This document shows, piece by piece, positions 1-6,047 of a stretch of 13,980 nucleotides of DNA. The stretch comes from DASPTB01 sp035623615 (GTDB lineage Bacteria > Actinomycetota > UBA4738): NCBI GenBank assembly GCA_035623615.1, contig DASPTB010000194.1, forward strand, positions 1 to 13,980, written 5' to 3'. Within the stretch, counting starts at the first letter, position 1. Every line of letters starts with the position of its first letter. The notes under the pieces are model-generated. The model searched no databases. It was not told the DNA's origin and saw nothing but the letters and a program-made list of their open reading frames with translations. Position numbers and translations under genes: made by a program.

Positions 1-1
1 G

Positions 2-256
2 CTGTCCCGCTGGAAGGGCGGAGCGACCACGTTCGGACCGCGCACCAAGGTCGCGATCACCCTCGTCGTGCTTGCCCTCGACGTCGCGGGATTCCTGATG
101 GTCCACGTGCTCGTCACCACGCTCGGCCGGCCCGCATGGGCGTTCGTCATCTTCTACCTGGGGATCGCGCTCTACGTCACCGTGTTCTTCCTGCGTCACG
201 TCTGGGTCAAGGTGAAGGTCGGAAGCCGGGAGGTGCTCCCCGTCGACCGCTCTTGA
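2..256 (+). CDS. C-terminal part of a small integral membrane protein, unknown function (5' end outside window)
   Basis: The frame is open from base 2 to the TGA at 254-256, so the gene begins upstream of the window. The visible 84 residues hold two hydrophobic stretches: one starting near KVAITLVVLALDVAGFL and continuing to VLVTTLG, and a second around AWAFVIFYLGIALYVTVFF. A short basic tail follows (RHVWVKVKV). This is the pattern of a small multi-pass membrane protein with a cytoplasmic basic end. A GTG at 68 could act as a start, but hydrophobic coding-like sequence continues upstream of it, so I treat the gene as truncated. I do not recognise a family. The next gene on the same strand starts 35 nt after this stop and has its own promoter-like sequence, so the two need not be co-transcribed. 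Confidence 0.6.
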   Translation: MSRWKGGATTFGPRTKVAITLVVLALDVAGFLMVHVLVTTLGRPAWAFVIFYLGIALYVTVFFLRHVWVKVKVGSREVLPVDRS

Positions 257-282
257 ACCGAACGGCCGACGTGTCCTACATT
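253..282 (+). promoter_or_regulatory. Candidate promoter for the 292 gene (leaderless type)
   Basis: TTGAAC at 253-258 and TACATT at 277-282 are separated by 18 nt. Each matches four of six consensus positions. Only 9 nt separate the -10-like box from the ATG at 292, so the predicted transcription start falls about 3 nt before or at the start codon. I see no Shine-Dalgarno sequence. The -35 overlaps the stop codon of the preceding gene. Confidence 0.45.
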
Positions 283-291
283 TCGATCCGA

Positions 292-933
292 ATGTCGATT
301 CAGACACCGGTCGCACCGCCGACCGCTCTGAACCTCCGAGTGGCCGAACCGACACCGCCCCGGCGTCACTGGATACGGGTCCTGATCCTGACGCTCGTCC
401 TCGCGCTCGCGGCCGGGGGCATCGCCGCCGGCTTATCCATCGCTCGATATCAACCTCTCTGCACCACGTTCAGGTGCGGCGGCATATCGGACGTGCGAGG
501 CCCGACCGTCACGGCGAACAGGGATGCGACGGACCCGGCAGGCGAGGGTTTCACGGAGGCCTTCGTGACCCATCGCCCGGGATCGACGTTCACGTACGAG
601 TTCACGCTGACGAATCAGGGAGGTCATCCCGTGACCGTGACGGCGATCGGGGATCGCGACCCGCACGCACCGTGGTCGATCACCCGGATGACGATGGTGC
701 CCGACGGCCGCAACGGCCCGGTGAAGCCCTTCCGGCCGTTCGTTCTCGCTCCCCGCAACCCCGTGGACATCAGCATCACCAACCTCATGCGCGGCTGCGT
801 GCCGATGCATTCGACGACGTTCTTCGGCTCGATCCCGATCACGTACCGATACCTCGGGTTCGCGCATCACACGACGCTCCTGCTGCCGTTCTTGATCAAC
901 GTCGAGGGCGCCCGCGCGGAGAACTGCTCCTAG
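292..933 (+). CDS. Single-pass exported/membrane-anchored protein with a probable beta-sandwich domain, unknown function
   Basis: The 213-residue product has a proline-rich cytoplasmic start (about 30 residues, ending in basic PRRHWIR), one transmembrane helix (roughly residues 30-50, VLILTLVLALAAGGIAAGL), then an extracytoplasmic domain of about 160 residues. That domain has alternating beta-like segments (TFTYEFTLTNQGGHPVTVTAI; ITYRYLGFAHHTTLLLPF), as in immunoglobulin-like folds that present 'tension-filled linker plus beta sandwich' on the outside. Four cysteines are exported (CTTFRC, GCVP, ENC), so disulfides are possible. The ATG at 292 was chosen because a -10-like box sits 9 nt upstream; an in-frame GTG at 271 would overlap that box, and the longer open frame back to 136 overlaps the previous gene. 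It converges on the amidohydrolase gene with a 24-nt gap. The family is not recognised; no enzyme motif is visible. Confidence 0.65.
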   Translation: MSIQTPVAPPTALNLRVAEPTPPRRHWIRVLILTLVLALAAGGIAAGLSIARYQPLCTTFRCGGISDVRGPTVTANRDATDPAGEGFTEAFVTHRPGSTFTYEFTLTNQGGHPVTVTAIGDRDPHAPWSITRMTMVPDGRNGPVKPFRPFVLAPRNPVDISITNLMRGCVPMHSTTFFGSIPITYRYLGFAHHTTLLLPFLINVEGARAENCS

Positions 934-957
934 CGCCAACGCACGCGGCGCGGCCGT

Positions 958-2106
958 TCAGTCGATCGGGTAGATCCGGCGGGCGTTCTCCCCGCCGATC
1001 AGCCGCGCGATGCGCTCGGCGTCGGCCGCCGTGCAGCGACCGTCGGCGATCCAGCCGTCGAGCACCTCGCCGAGCGCGGCCCGGAACGTCTGCGCGCCCG
1101 CCAGATACAGCTCGGGCAGCCCGAAGGCGTCCGTGGAGAACAGCTGCTTTGTGAACGGCGCAATCTCGAGCCCCTCGGCCTGGATCTGCCGCACCGACGG
1201 GCCGACGTAGTTCAGCACCGACCCGAGGTCGAAGTATGCGTTGCGGAAGACGGCCGCCAGGTAGCCGGCCTCGCGGTGGTACGGATAGCAGTGCAGGAAC
1301 ACGACGTTGACCGGCAGCGTCCCCAGCCGGCGGACGAGGCCCGTCAGGAGGGACGGGTTCGAGAGGTGGATGTCGAGGTCCGTGTCGCCGAACCCGGAGT
1401 GGAACTGGATGGGCACCTTGCGCTCGACCGCGATCGCCGCGGCCGTCCAGATGCCGTGGCGCAGCAGCACCGGATGCTCCAACCGCGGACGCGCGCCGCG
1501 GCCGCCGTCCAGCTTTCGCAGCCATTCGCCGGCCGCCCGCGTGACCTCTGCTCCCGCCGGCACCGAGGGATCGATGCCGAACCCGCCCCGGTAGGCGACG
1601 ACCGACTTGAACCCGACCGCGTCCGCGGCCCGCTCCGTCAGCCGCTCGGCGAACCGCTCGGAGTAGTCCGCGGCGTTCGGGGCTTCCGCGGCGACCTCCT
1701 CGGCGACGGACTCGATTCGGACGATCTCGCGTGCGGAGGCCCCCGAGACGGCCGCCATCTCGTCGGGGTCCAGCGAGTCGTCGGTCCGGTAGCCCGTGTC
1801 GATGAGCAGGGTCCCGAGCCGCGCGGCCCGCATCAGCGTTCGCGTCGCCTCGTCGTCGCCGATCTTCAGCCGCTGCTCGACGTAATCCTCCGCCGACGCG
1901 ATCGGCTCCAAGCCGAGGACCGGAGCGCACCATCGGCGAACCGTCAGGCCGATAGGGGCGTCGAAGTGGCTCATCCGCTCGGGCGGCTCCTCCGGCCCTT
2001 CGTTGATGAAGCTCTCGAACTCGTGGCGATCCTCGACGTGGCGCGCCACGCCGTGACAGTGGTCGTCGACGAGCGCGACGCCGTCGAGCACATCGGTCGC
2101 CGGCAT
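958..2106 (-). CDS. Amidohydrolase (Amidohydro_2 / FluG N-terminal-domain type)
   Basis: The 382-residue product is a metal-dependent TIM-barrel hydrolase of the PF04909 type. Visible landmarks are the N-terminal HxH metal motif (DDHCHG, His16 and His18), a mid-protein FHSGFGDTDLDIHLSNPSLL block, the VVFLHCYPYHREAGYLAAVF block with a conserved His, and a C-terminal FSTDAFGLPELY block with the catalytic-type Asp. From memory, these blocks closely resemble the amidohydrolase half of fungal FluG and plant NodGS (FH-G-GD-DL, LLHASYP-EA-YLA, STDG-PE). The start ATG at 2104-2106 lies 2 nt after the stop of the upstream glutamine-synthetase-like gene, so the two are co-transcribed and probably translationally coupled. 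The longer open frame upstream runs through the ligase gene in another frame and is not coding. The likely reaction is hydrolysis or decarboxylation of a small amide or acid; the substrate is unknown. Confidence 0.88.
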   Translation of the reverse strand: MPATDVLDGVALVDDHCHGVARHVEDRHEFESFINEGPEEPPERMSHFDAPIGLTVRRWCAPVLGLEPIASAEDYVEQRLKIGDDEATRTLMRAARLGTLLIDTGYRTDDSLDPDEMAAVSGASAREIVRIESVAEEVAAEAPNAADYSERFAERLTERAADAVGFKSVVAYRGGFGIDPSVPAGAEVTRAAGEWLRKLDGGRGARPRLEHPVLLRHGIWTAAAIAVERKVPIQFHSGFGDTDLDIHLSNPSLLTGLVRRLGTLPVNVVFLHCYPYHREAGYLAAVFRNAYFDLGSVLNYVGPSVRQIQAEGLEIAPFTKQLFSTDAFGLPELYLAGAQTFRAALGEVLDGWIADGRCTAADAERIARLIGGENARRIYPID

Positions 2107-2108
2107 CG

Positions 2109-3488
2109 TCAGTACCGCCAGCGGTGCGCCGCGGCGATCGCGTCGGGATCCATCTCGCCGAAGAACTCGAACTCGGCGCGGCGCACCGCGGTGAACGCCC
2201 CGAACAGCATCGAGCCCATCGCCTCCTTGATCACGCCGTCCGCCTCCAGCCGCTCCAACGACTCGCCGAGCGAGGTCGGCAACCGCTTGACGCCCCTCTG
2301 CGTCAGCTCCTCCTCGGGATGGGACGCGGGATCGTCGGGGAACTCGGCCGGCAGGCGCAGGCTCCGCTTCACGCCGTCGAGCCCGGCCGCGATGAGTGCG
2401 CCGGTCGCCAGATAGGTGTTGGCGCTCGAGTCGAAGCACTTCACCTCGCAGTTCGCCGAGGTGTCGCGCTGCCCGATCATGCCCGTCACGAACCGCACGG
2501 CCGCCTCGCGGTTCTCTCTGCCCCAGATCTGATACACGCCGGCCCACGCCGACGGAACGAGCCGGAGATAGCTCGCGACCGAAGGACACCCGACCGCCAG
2601 CAGCGCCGGAAGGTGCTCGAGGACGCCTGCCATGAATGCCTCGGCCTCGTCGGTCATGCCGTACGGCCCCTGTCCGCCGGCGAACAGGTTGCGCCCGTCG
2701 CGCTGCAGGCTGTAATGGATGTGGCCGCCGTTGCCGACCTGGCCGGGGATGACCGTCGGCGAGAACGACGCCTGCCACCCATGCTGTGCCGCGACGCTGC
2801 GGATCGTCTGGCGCACCAAGACGTTCAGGTCGGCGGCGGCCACCGGCGGCCGGTGTGCGAGCGAGATCTCCATCTGCCCGAGCGCGTACTCGGGGTGGAA
2901 CTGGTCGACACCCGCCTGCTCATGCTCGAAGGCCCCGATGAGGTCGTTGACGAAGTCGGACGTCTGCGCGAGCGCCGACATGCTGTACGCCGGGCCGAGG
3001 TGTCCGTACGAGATGCTCCCGTCCGCTTCCTCGCGCCCGTGGAACCACTCGATCTCGCACCCGACGGACAGCTCGAAGCCGGCCGAGGCGGCGCGATCCA
3101 CCATGCGCTTGAGGAACGAGCGCTGGCAGTTCCCGAACGGTTCGCCGTCCTGCGTGAACTGGTCTGCGGGAGCCCACGCCCACCCGGGCTGGGCGGACAG
3201 CACGCGCAGCGCCTCGGGATCGAGCATCAATCGCAGGTCGCCCGCCGGCCCGCCCACCTCCGGGCTCGAGGTGATGTGGTCGTTCACCATCATCACGCCG
3301 AACACCGGCGACAGCCCGATGCCGAACCGCACCGCCCGCTCGAGCAACGGAAGCGGAACGGTCTTCACCCGGGCGACGCCCGCGTTGTCGACCACCGACA
3401 TGCCGACCGATCGCACGCCTCGGGCCGGCAACGTCTCGGCCAGCTCTCGGGCCTTGGCGACCCGTGCGGCTTCGTCCAGCGCAATCAT
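2109..3488 (-). CDS. Glutamine-synthetase-like ligase, FluG/NodGS type (gamma-glutamyl or related amide ligase)
   Basis: The 459-residue product has a complete type I GS fold: N-terminal beta-grasp (about 1-105, with GDLRLMLDP) and catalytic domain (about 110-459). Metal-ligand motifs are present: Glu145/Glu147 in GCEIEWF, Glu200 in HPEYALG, Glu207 in GQMEIS, His256 in GGHIHYSL and Glu348 in NCEVK. Active-site arginines Arg309, Arg327 and Arg332 are kept. Two catalytic positions differ from true glutamine synthetase: the flap Glu (E. coli E327, in RLVPGYE) is Trp315 (RLVPSAW), and Arg359 (EVR) is Lys350 (EVK). The adenylylation-tyrosine segment is absent. ATG at 3488 was chosen for its GGGAGGAG ribosome site 6 nt upstream; a start 23 codons earlier lacks one and would cover the promoter. 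The substitutions and the amidohydrolase neighbour argue against primary ammonia assimilation. Amine or amide catabolism is an inference. Confidence 0.9.
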   Translation of the reverse strand: MIALDEAARVAKARELAETLPARGVRSVGMSVVDNAGVARVKTVPLPLLERAVRFGIGLSPVFGVMMVNDHITSSPEVGGPAGDLRLMLDPEALRVLSAQPGWAWAPADQFTQDGEPFGNCQRSFLKRMVDRAASAGFELSVGCEIEWFHGREEADGSISYGHLGPAYSMSALAQTSDFVNDLIGAFEHEQAGVDQFHPEYALGQMEISLAHRPPVAAADLNVLVRQTIRSVAAQHGWQASFSPTVIPGQVGNGGHIHYSLQRDGRNLFAGGQGPYGMTDEAEAFMAGVLEHLPALLAVGCPSVASYLRLVPSAWAGVYQIWGRENREAAVRFVTGMIGQRDTSANCEVKCFDSSANTYLATGALIAAGLDGVKRSLRLPAEFPDDPASHPEEELTQRGVKRLPTSLGESLERLEADGVIKEAMGSMLFGAFTAVRRAEFEFFGEMDPDAIAAAHRWRY

Positions 3489-3494
3489 CTTCGA

Positions 3495-3502
3495 CTCCTC
3501 CC
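3495..3502 (-). promoter_or_regulatory. Shine-Dalgarno of the GS-like gene
   Basis: The minus strand reads GGGAGGAG ending 6 nt before the ATG at 3488. It decides this start over an in-frame ATG 23 codons upstream. This gene is therefore leadered, unlike several of its neighbours. Confidence 0.7.
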
Positions 3503-3526
3503 GCCTCACGTACGGACGCGACCCGA

Positions 3527-3556
3527 AATCTAGCCGGACGGGGTGGGCAAGGTCCA
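3527..3556 (-). promoter_or_regulatory. Candidate promoter for the ligase-amidohydrolase operon
   Basis: On the minus strand TGGACC (3556-3551) and TAGATT (3532-3527) are separated by 18 nt, each matching four of six consensus positions. The predicted start near 3520 leaves a leader of about 30 nt that contains the GGGAGGAG site. It lies in the 111-nt divergent region shared with the SH3-like gene. Confidence 0.45.
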
Positions 3557-3563
3557 CTCGCGC

Positions 3564-3592
3564 TTGTCCGCCGGGTCGGGCGCGGCTACCGT
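3564..3592 (+). promoter_or_regulatory. Candidate promoter for the SH3-like gene (leaderless type)
   Basis: TTGTCC (3564-3569), a 17-nt spacer and TACCGT (3587-3592) precede the GTG at 3600 by 7 nt. This puts the expected transcription start at or next to the start codon, with no room for a ribosome site. It is divergent from, and adjacent to, the promoter of the ligase operon. Confidence 0.5.
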
Positions 3593-3599
3593 TGGGACC

Positions 3600-3809
3600 G
3601 TGAACCCGCGCCAGAACGGAGTCCGTCCCGAGGATCTCGGCCGCCGTGTCTCCTTCCAGTACGAGCTCCCCAACGGCTACGTGGGCGAGGTCGTCGGGAA
3701 CCTCGAACAGTGGGACGAGGCGGCCGGCACCTACCTGGTCCGGGACCGCCGCGGCGAGCTGGTCCGGGTCCCCGAGCGCGGCGTTCGCTTCGGCAAGGTC
3801 GTCTCCTGA
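3600..3809 (+). CDS. Small stand-alone SH3-like domain protein (Rv0428c N-terminal domain type)
   Basis: The 69-residue product (GTG start) is almost entirely one small beta-barrel: DLGRRVSFQYEL, GYVGEVVGNLEQW, GTYLVRDRRGELVRVPERGV, FGKVV. The alternation of a 'GRRV..RY.L..G' strand, a 'V.G.L..W' strand and a 'VR.R.GE.VRVP...V...K' ending is, from memory, the pattern of the SH3-like domain found at the N-terminus of actinobacterial Rv0428c-type GNAT proteins and as short separate ORFs. No acetyltransferase domain follows here. The GTG at 3600 was chosen because the TTGTCC/TACCGT promoter ends 7 nt before it and the domain starts soon after; a longer reading from 3543 would run through that promoter. 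It sits 68 nt upstream of the response regulator. Function unknown; binding to nucleic acid or a partner protein would fit the fold but is unproven. Confidence 0.7.
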   Translation: MNPRQNGVRPEDLGRRVSFQYELPNGYVGEVVGNLEQWDEAAGTYLVRDRRGELVRVPERGVRFGKVVS

Positions 3810-3836
3810 CTACGGCCGCCCGACTCCCCGGCCGGG

Positions 3837-3854
3837 GTTCAGGGCGCGTTAAGG
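3837..3854 (+). promoter_or_regulatory. Candidate OmpR/PhoB-type direct-repeat operator upstream of the response regulator
   Basis: GTTCAGG (3837-3843) and GTTAAGG (3848-3854) form a 7-N4-7 direct repeat with an 11-bp period, differing at one base. This is the geometry used by tandem OmpR/PhoB-family dimers. It lies 24-41 nt before the response regulator start, between the SH3-like gene and the regulator. A -10-like element could be GATAAG (3867-3872), with the repeats then near -35, or TAAGGT (3850-3855), with the repeats overlapping -10. Autoregulation is inferred. Confidence 0.45.
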
Positions 3855-3877
3855 TTGGGCGGCCACGATAAGGAACC

Positions 3878-4573
3878 ATGCGAATCCTGGTCGTTGACGA
3901 CGACCGCGCCGTGCGCGAGGCGGTCGGAAGGGCCCTGCGCTTCGAGGGCTACGAGCTCGACGAGGCGGCCGACGGCGAGGAAGCCTTCCGGCGACTGGCC
4001 GAGCACCCCCCGGACGGCGTCGTGCTCGATGTCCTCATGCCTCCCCCCGACGGACTCGAGGTGTGCCGCCGTCTTCGCGCCGGGGGCGACCGGACTCCCA
4101 TCCTGATGCTGACGGCGCGCGACGCGGTCGAGGATCGCGTGGAAGGCCTCGACGCTGGGGCCGACGACTACCTGGTCAAGCCCTTCGCCCTCGCCGAGCT
4201 GCTCGCGCGTGTTCGCGCGCTGCTGCGGCGCACCATCGGCGCCGCGGGCGACGAGGCGCTCGTGTTCTCCGGCCTCCGGCTCGATCCGGTGACCTACGAG
4301 GTCTCCCGCGACGGCCGGCCGCTCGAGCTCACGCGTACGGAGTTCCGGTTGCTCGAGCTGCTGCTCCGTCACCCTCGCCAGGTGCTGACGCGCGACGTCA
4401 TCTTCGACCGCGTGTGGGACTACGACTTCGGGCCTTCCTCGAACTCGCTCGAGGTCTACATCGGCTACCTGCGCCGAAAGACCGAAGCCGGCGGCGAGCC
4501 CCGCCTGATCCACACCGTCCGCGGCGTCGGCTACGTGCTGCGGGAACCCGTGGCGGGCGGCGAGCCCGCGTGA
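3878..4573 (+). CDS. OmpR/PhoB-family two-component response regulator (MprA-like)
   Basis: The 231-residue product has a receiver domain (1-115) and a winged-helix DNA-binding domain (about 130-228). The receiver has acidic residues Asp7-Asp8-Asp9, the phospho-acceptor Asp51 (GVVLDVLMP), Thr79 (MLTARD), Tyr98 and Lys101 (DYLVKPF). The C-terminal domain has the family signatures LTRTEFRLLELLLRHP, VLTRDVIFDRVWDYDF, EVYIGYLRRK and HTVRGVGYVLR. The overall wording is closest to the MprA class. The ATG at 3878 has AAGGA 3 nt upstream and is followed directly by the canonical RILVVDDD start. Its TGA overlaps the kinase GTG by 4 nt (GTGA), so the two are coupled. It would act as a DNA-binding regulator once phosphorylated by that kinase; the 11-bp-period repeat just upstream is a candidate autoregulatory site. 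Confidence 0.95.
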   Translation: MRILVVDDDRAVREAVGRALRFEGYELDEAADGEEAFRRLAEHPPDGVVLDVLMPPPDGLEVCRRLRAGGDRTPILMLTARDAVEDRVEGLDAGADDYLVKPFALAELLARVRALLRRTIGAAGDEALVFSGLRLDPVTYEVSRDGRPLELTRTEFRLLELLLRHPRQVLTRDVIFDRVWDYDFGPSSNSLEVYIGYLRRKTEAGGEPRLIHTVRGVGYVLREPVAGGEPA

Positions 4574-6012
4574 GCGAGCAGTCGAGCTCGACGGAGCCGG
4601 CCGGCTGGGTGCGTCGGCGTACTCGCTCGATGAGCCTGGGCGTCCGTCTGACGCTCGTGTCGGCGGTCGCGGTGGCCGTCGCCATCGCGCTCGCGTCGAC
4701 CGCGGCGTTCCTCATCGTCCGGCACGAGCTCGTCGGCCAGATCGACCAGTCGCTCATCGAGCAGCTGGCGGCGGGCGTCCGCGTCCAACAGCAGGGGCCC
4801 GGCTTCACGATCGTTCCGGCCGTTCCCGGTCCCTTCTCAACGTCGGGCTACGTACAGGTCGCGACGCCGTCCGGGCAGGCGCTGCTCCCCGAGGACGAGA
4901 CCGTGCAGCTGCCCATCACGCCCGAGACGCTCGAGGTGGCCCGCGGCACGGTGAACTCGTACTTCTCCGACGCCACCGTCCGCGGCGTGCACCTTCGCAT
5001 CCTCACCGCGTCGGCGCGGGGGCCGCAGGGACCGCTCGCCGTGCAGATCGCGCGTCGCCTGACGGAGGTGGACGCGTCGCTGCGGAGCCTCAAGTGGATC
5101 CTGTTCTTCCTCACCCTGGCGGGAACGGCGCTCGCGGCGCTCGCGGGGCTGGCGGTCGCGCAGACGGGGCTCGCGCCCGTGCGGCGGCTCACCGACACCG
5201 TCGAGCGCGTGATCGCCACGGGGGACCTGTCGGAGCGGATCGACGTGCACGGCGACGACGAGCTCGGCCGCCTCGCCGCGCGGTTCAACGCCATGCTCGA
5301 CTCGCTGCAGGCGTTGCAGGCCGCACAGCGTCAGCTGGTCGCCGACGCGTCGCACGAGCTGCGGACGCCGCTCACGAGCCTGCGGACCAACCTCGAGCTG
5401 CTGGCGAGGGGGGACGACGTCCCGCCCGAGGAACGCGAGCAGATGATCGGCGACGTCGTCGCCGAGCTCGAGGACCTGTCGGTGCTCGTGAGCGACCTCA
5501 CCGAGCTCGCCCGCGGGGCCGCCGTCAACGAGACGCCCGAGTACGTGTCGCTCGACGAGGTGGTCGCCCACGCGGTCGACCGGTCGAGGCGGCGCAACCA
5601 CACGATGACCTTCGAGGCGGACCTCGAACCCAGCCTGGTGCGCGGCGTGCCCCCGCGGATCGACCGGGCGGTCGGCAACCTGCTCGACAACGCCGCGAAG
5701 TGGAGCCCGCCGGGGGGCCCGGTGGAGGTCACCGTCCGCGACGGGAGCGTGACGGTGCGAGACCACGGCCCGGGAATCCCGCCGGAGGATCTGCCCTTCG
5801 TCTTCGATCGCTTCTACCGGTCGACGGCCGGGCGCAGCATGCCCGGCTCCGGGCTCGGGCTCGCGATCGTGCGGCAGGTCGCCGAGATCCACGGCGGCTT
5901 CGTGACGGCGCGCAATGCGGAGGACGGAGGCGCGATCCTGTGCCTGCACCTCCCCCCCGCCGACCTGGCGGTTCCCCCGAGCCAGGTGGAGGCCGACGCC
6001 GGCACGCCTTGA
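4570..6012 (+). CDS. Membrane sensor histidine kinase, HAMP-HisKA-HATPase_c (MprB-like)
   Basis: The 480-residue product has TM1 at about 27-50, an extracytoplasmic sensor region of about 125 residues (50-175), TM2 at 176-198, a HAMP linker (about 198-250, LAPVRRLTDTVERV), the H-box with His262 (ADASHELRTPLTSL), an N-box (DRAVGNLLDNAAKWSPPGG, 365-383), G1 (RDHGPGIP, 397-404), an F-box (FVFDRFYRS) and G2 (GSGLGLAIV, 426-434). All motifs needed for autokinase activity are intact. The GTG at 4570 overlaps the regulator stop; an ATG at 4630 (residue 21) is an alternative that would keep TM1. The sensor region has no known domain that I recognise and contains no cysteine. It is the natural partner of the preceding regulator, as in MprAB of mycobacteria, which respond to envelope stress; that role here is inferred only from similarity. 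Confidence 0.94.
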   Translation: MSEQSSSTEPAGWVRRRTRSMSLGVRLTLVSAVAVAVAIALASTAAFLIVRHELVGQIDQSLIEQLAAGVRVQQQGPGFTIVPAVPGPFSTSGYVQVATPSGQALLPEDETVQLPITPETLEVARGTVNSYFSDATVRGVHLRILTASARGPQGPLAVQIARRLTEVDASLRSLKWILFFLTLAGTALAALAGLAVAQTGLAPVRRLTDTVERVIATGDLSERIDVHGDDELGRLAARFNAMLDSLQALQAAQRQLVADASHELRTPLTSLRTNLELLARGDDVPPEEREQMIGDVVAELEDLSVLVSDLTELARGAAVNETPEYVSLDEVVAHAVDRSRRRNHTMTFEADLEPSLVRGVPPRIDRAVGNLLDNAAKWSPPGGPVEVTVRDGSVTVRDHGPGIPPEDLPFVFDRFYRSTAGRSMPGSGLGLAIVRQVAEIHGGFVTARNAEDGGAILCLHLPPADLAVPPSQVEADAGTP

Positions 6013-6038
6013 CAGACCGACCGGTCGGTCGGTAAGGT
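6009..6038 (+). promoter_or_regulatory. TetR-gene promoter with embedded operator
   Basis: TTGACA (6009-6014) is a perfect -35 box, overlapping the kinase stop codon. TAAGGT (6033-6038) is a TAnnnT-type -10 with an 18-nt spacer. The spacer holds the perfect palindrome GACCGACCGGTCGGTC (6015-6030), which begins the base after the -35. A repressor bound there would block RNA polymerase. The start codon at 6048 is 9 nt past the -10, so the transcript is expected to be leaderless or nearly so. The most likely binder is the TetR protein encoded just downstream. Confidence 0.8.
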
Positions 6039-6047
6039 CCACGAGCC

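Noticed and set aside
136..291. Longer start (136 or 271) for the 292 gene
   Set aside because: 136 overlaps the preceding coding region in another frame; 271 falls between the -35 and -10 boxes of the likely promoter.
2107..2778. Upstream extension of the amidohydrolase frame into the ligase gene, resembling a fusion
   Set aside because: The extension is out of frame with the ligase and has shadow composition; the ATG at 2106 directly after the ligase stop is the natural start, so this is a gene pair and not a fused FluG.
2124..3533. 469-codon open frame on the plus strand opposite the GS-like gene
   Set aside because: High-GC antisense shadow: Arg/His/Pro-rich with no motif, fully covered by a gene with intact catalytic signatures on the other strand.
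4837..6042. 401-codon minus-strand frame opposite the histidine kinase
   Set aside because: Same antisense effect; the kinase motifs on the plus strand explain the sequence.
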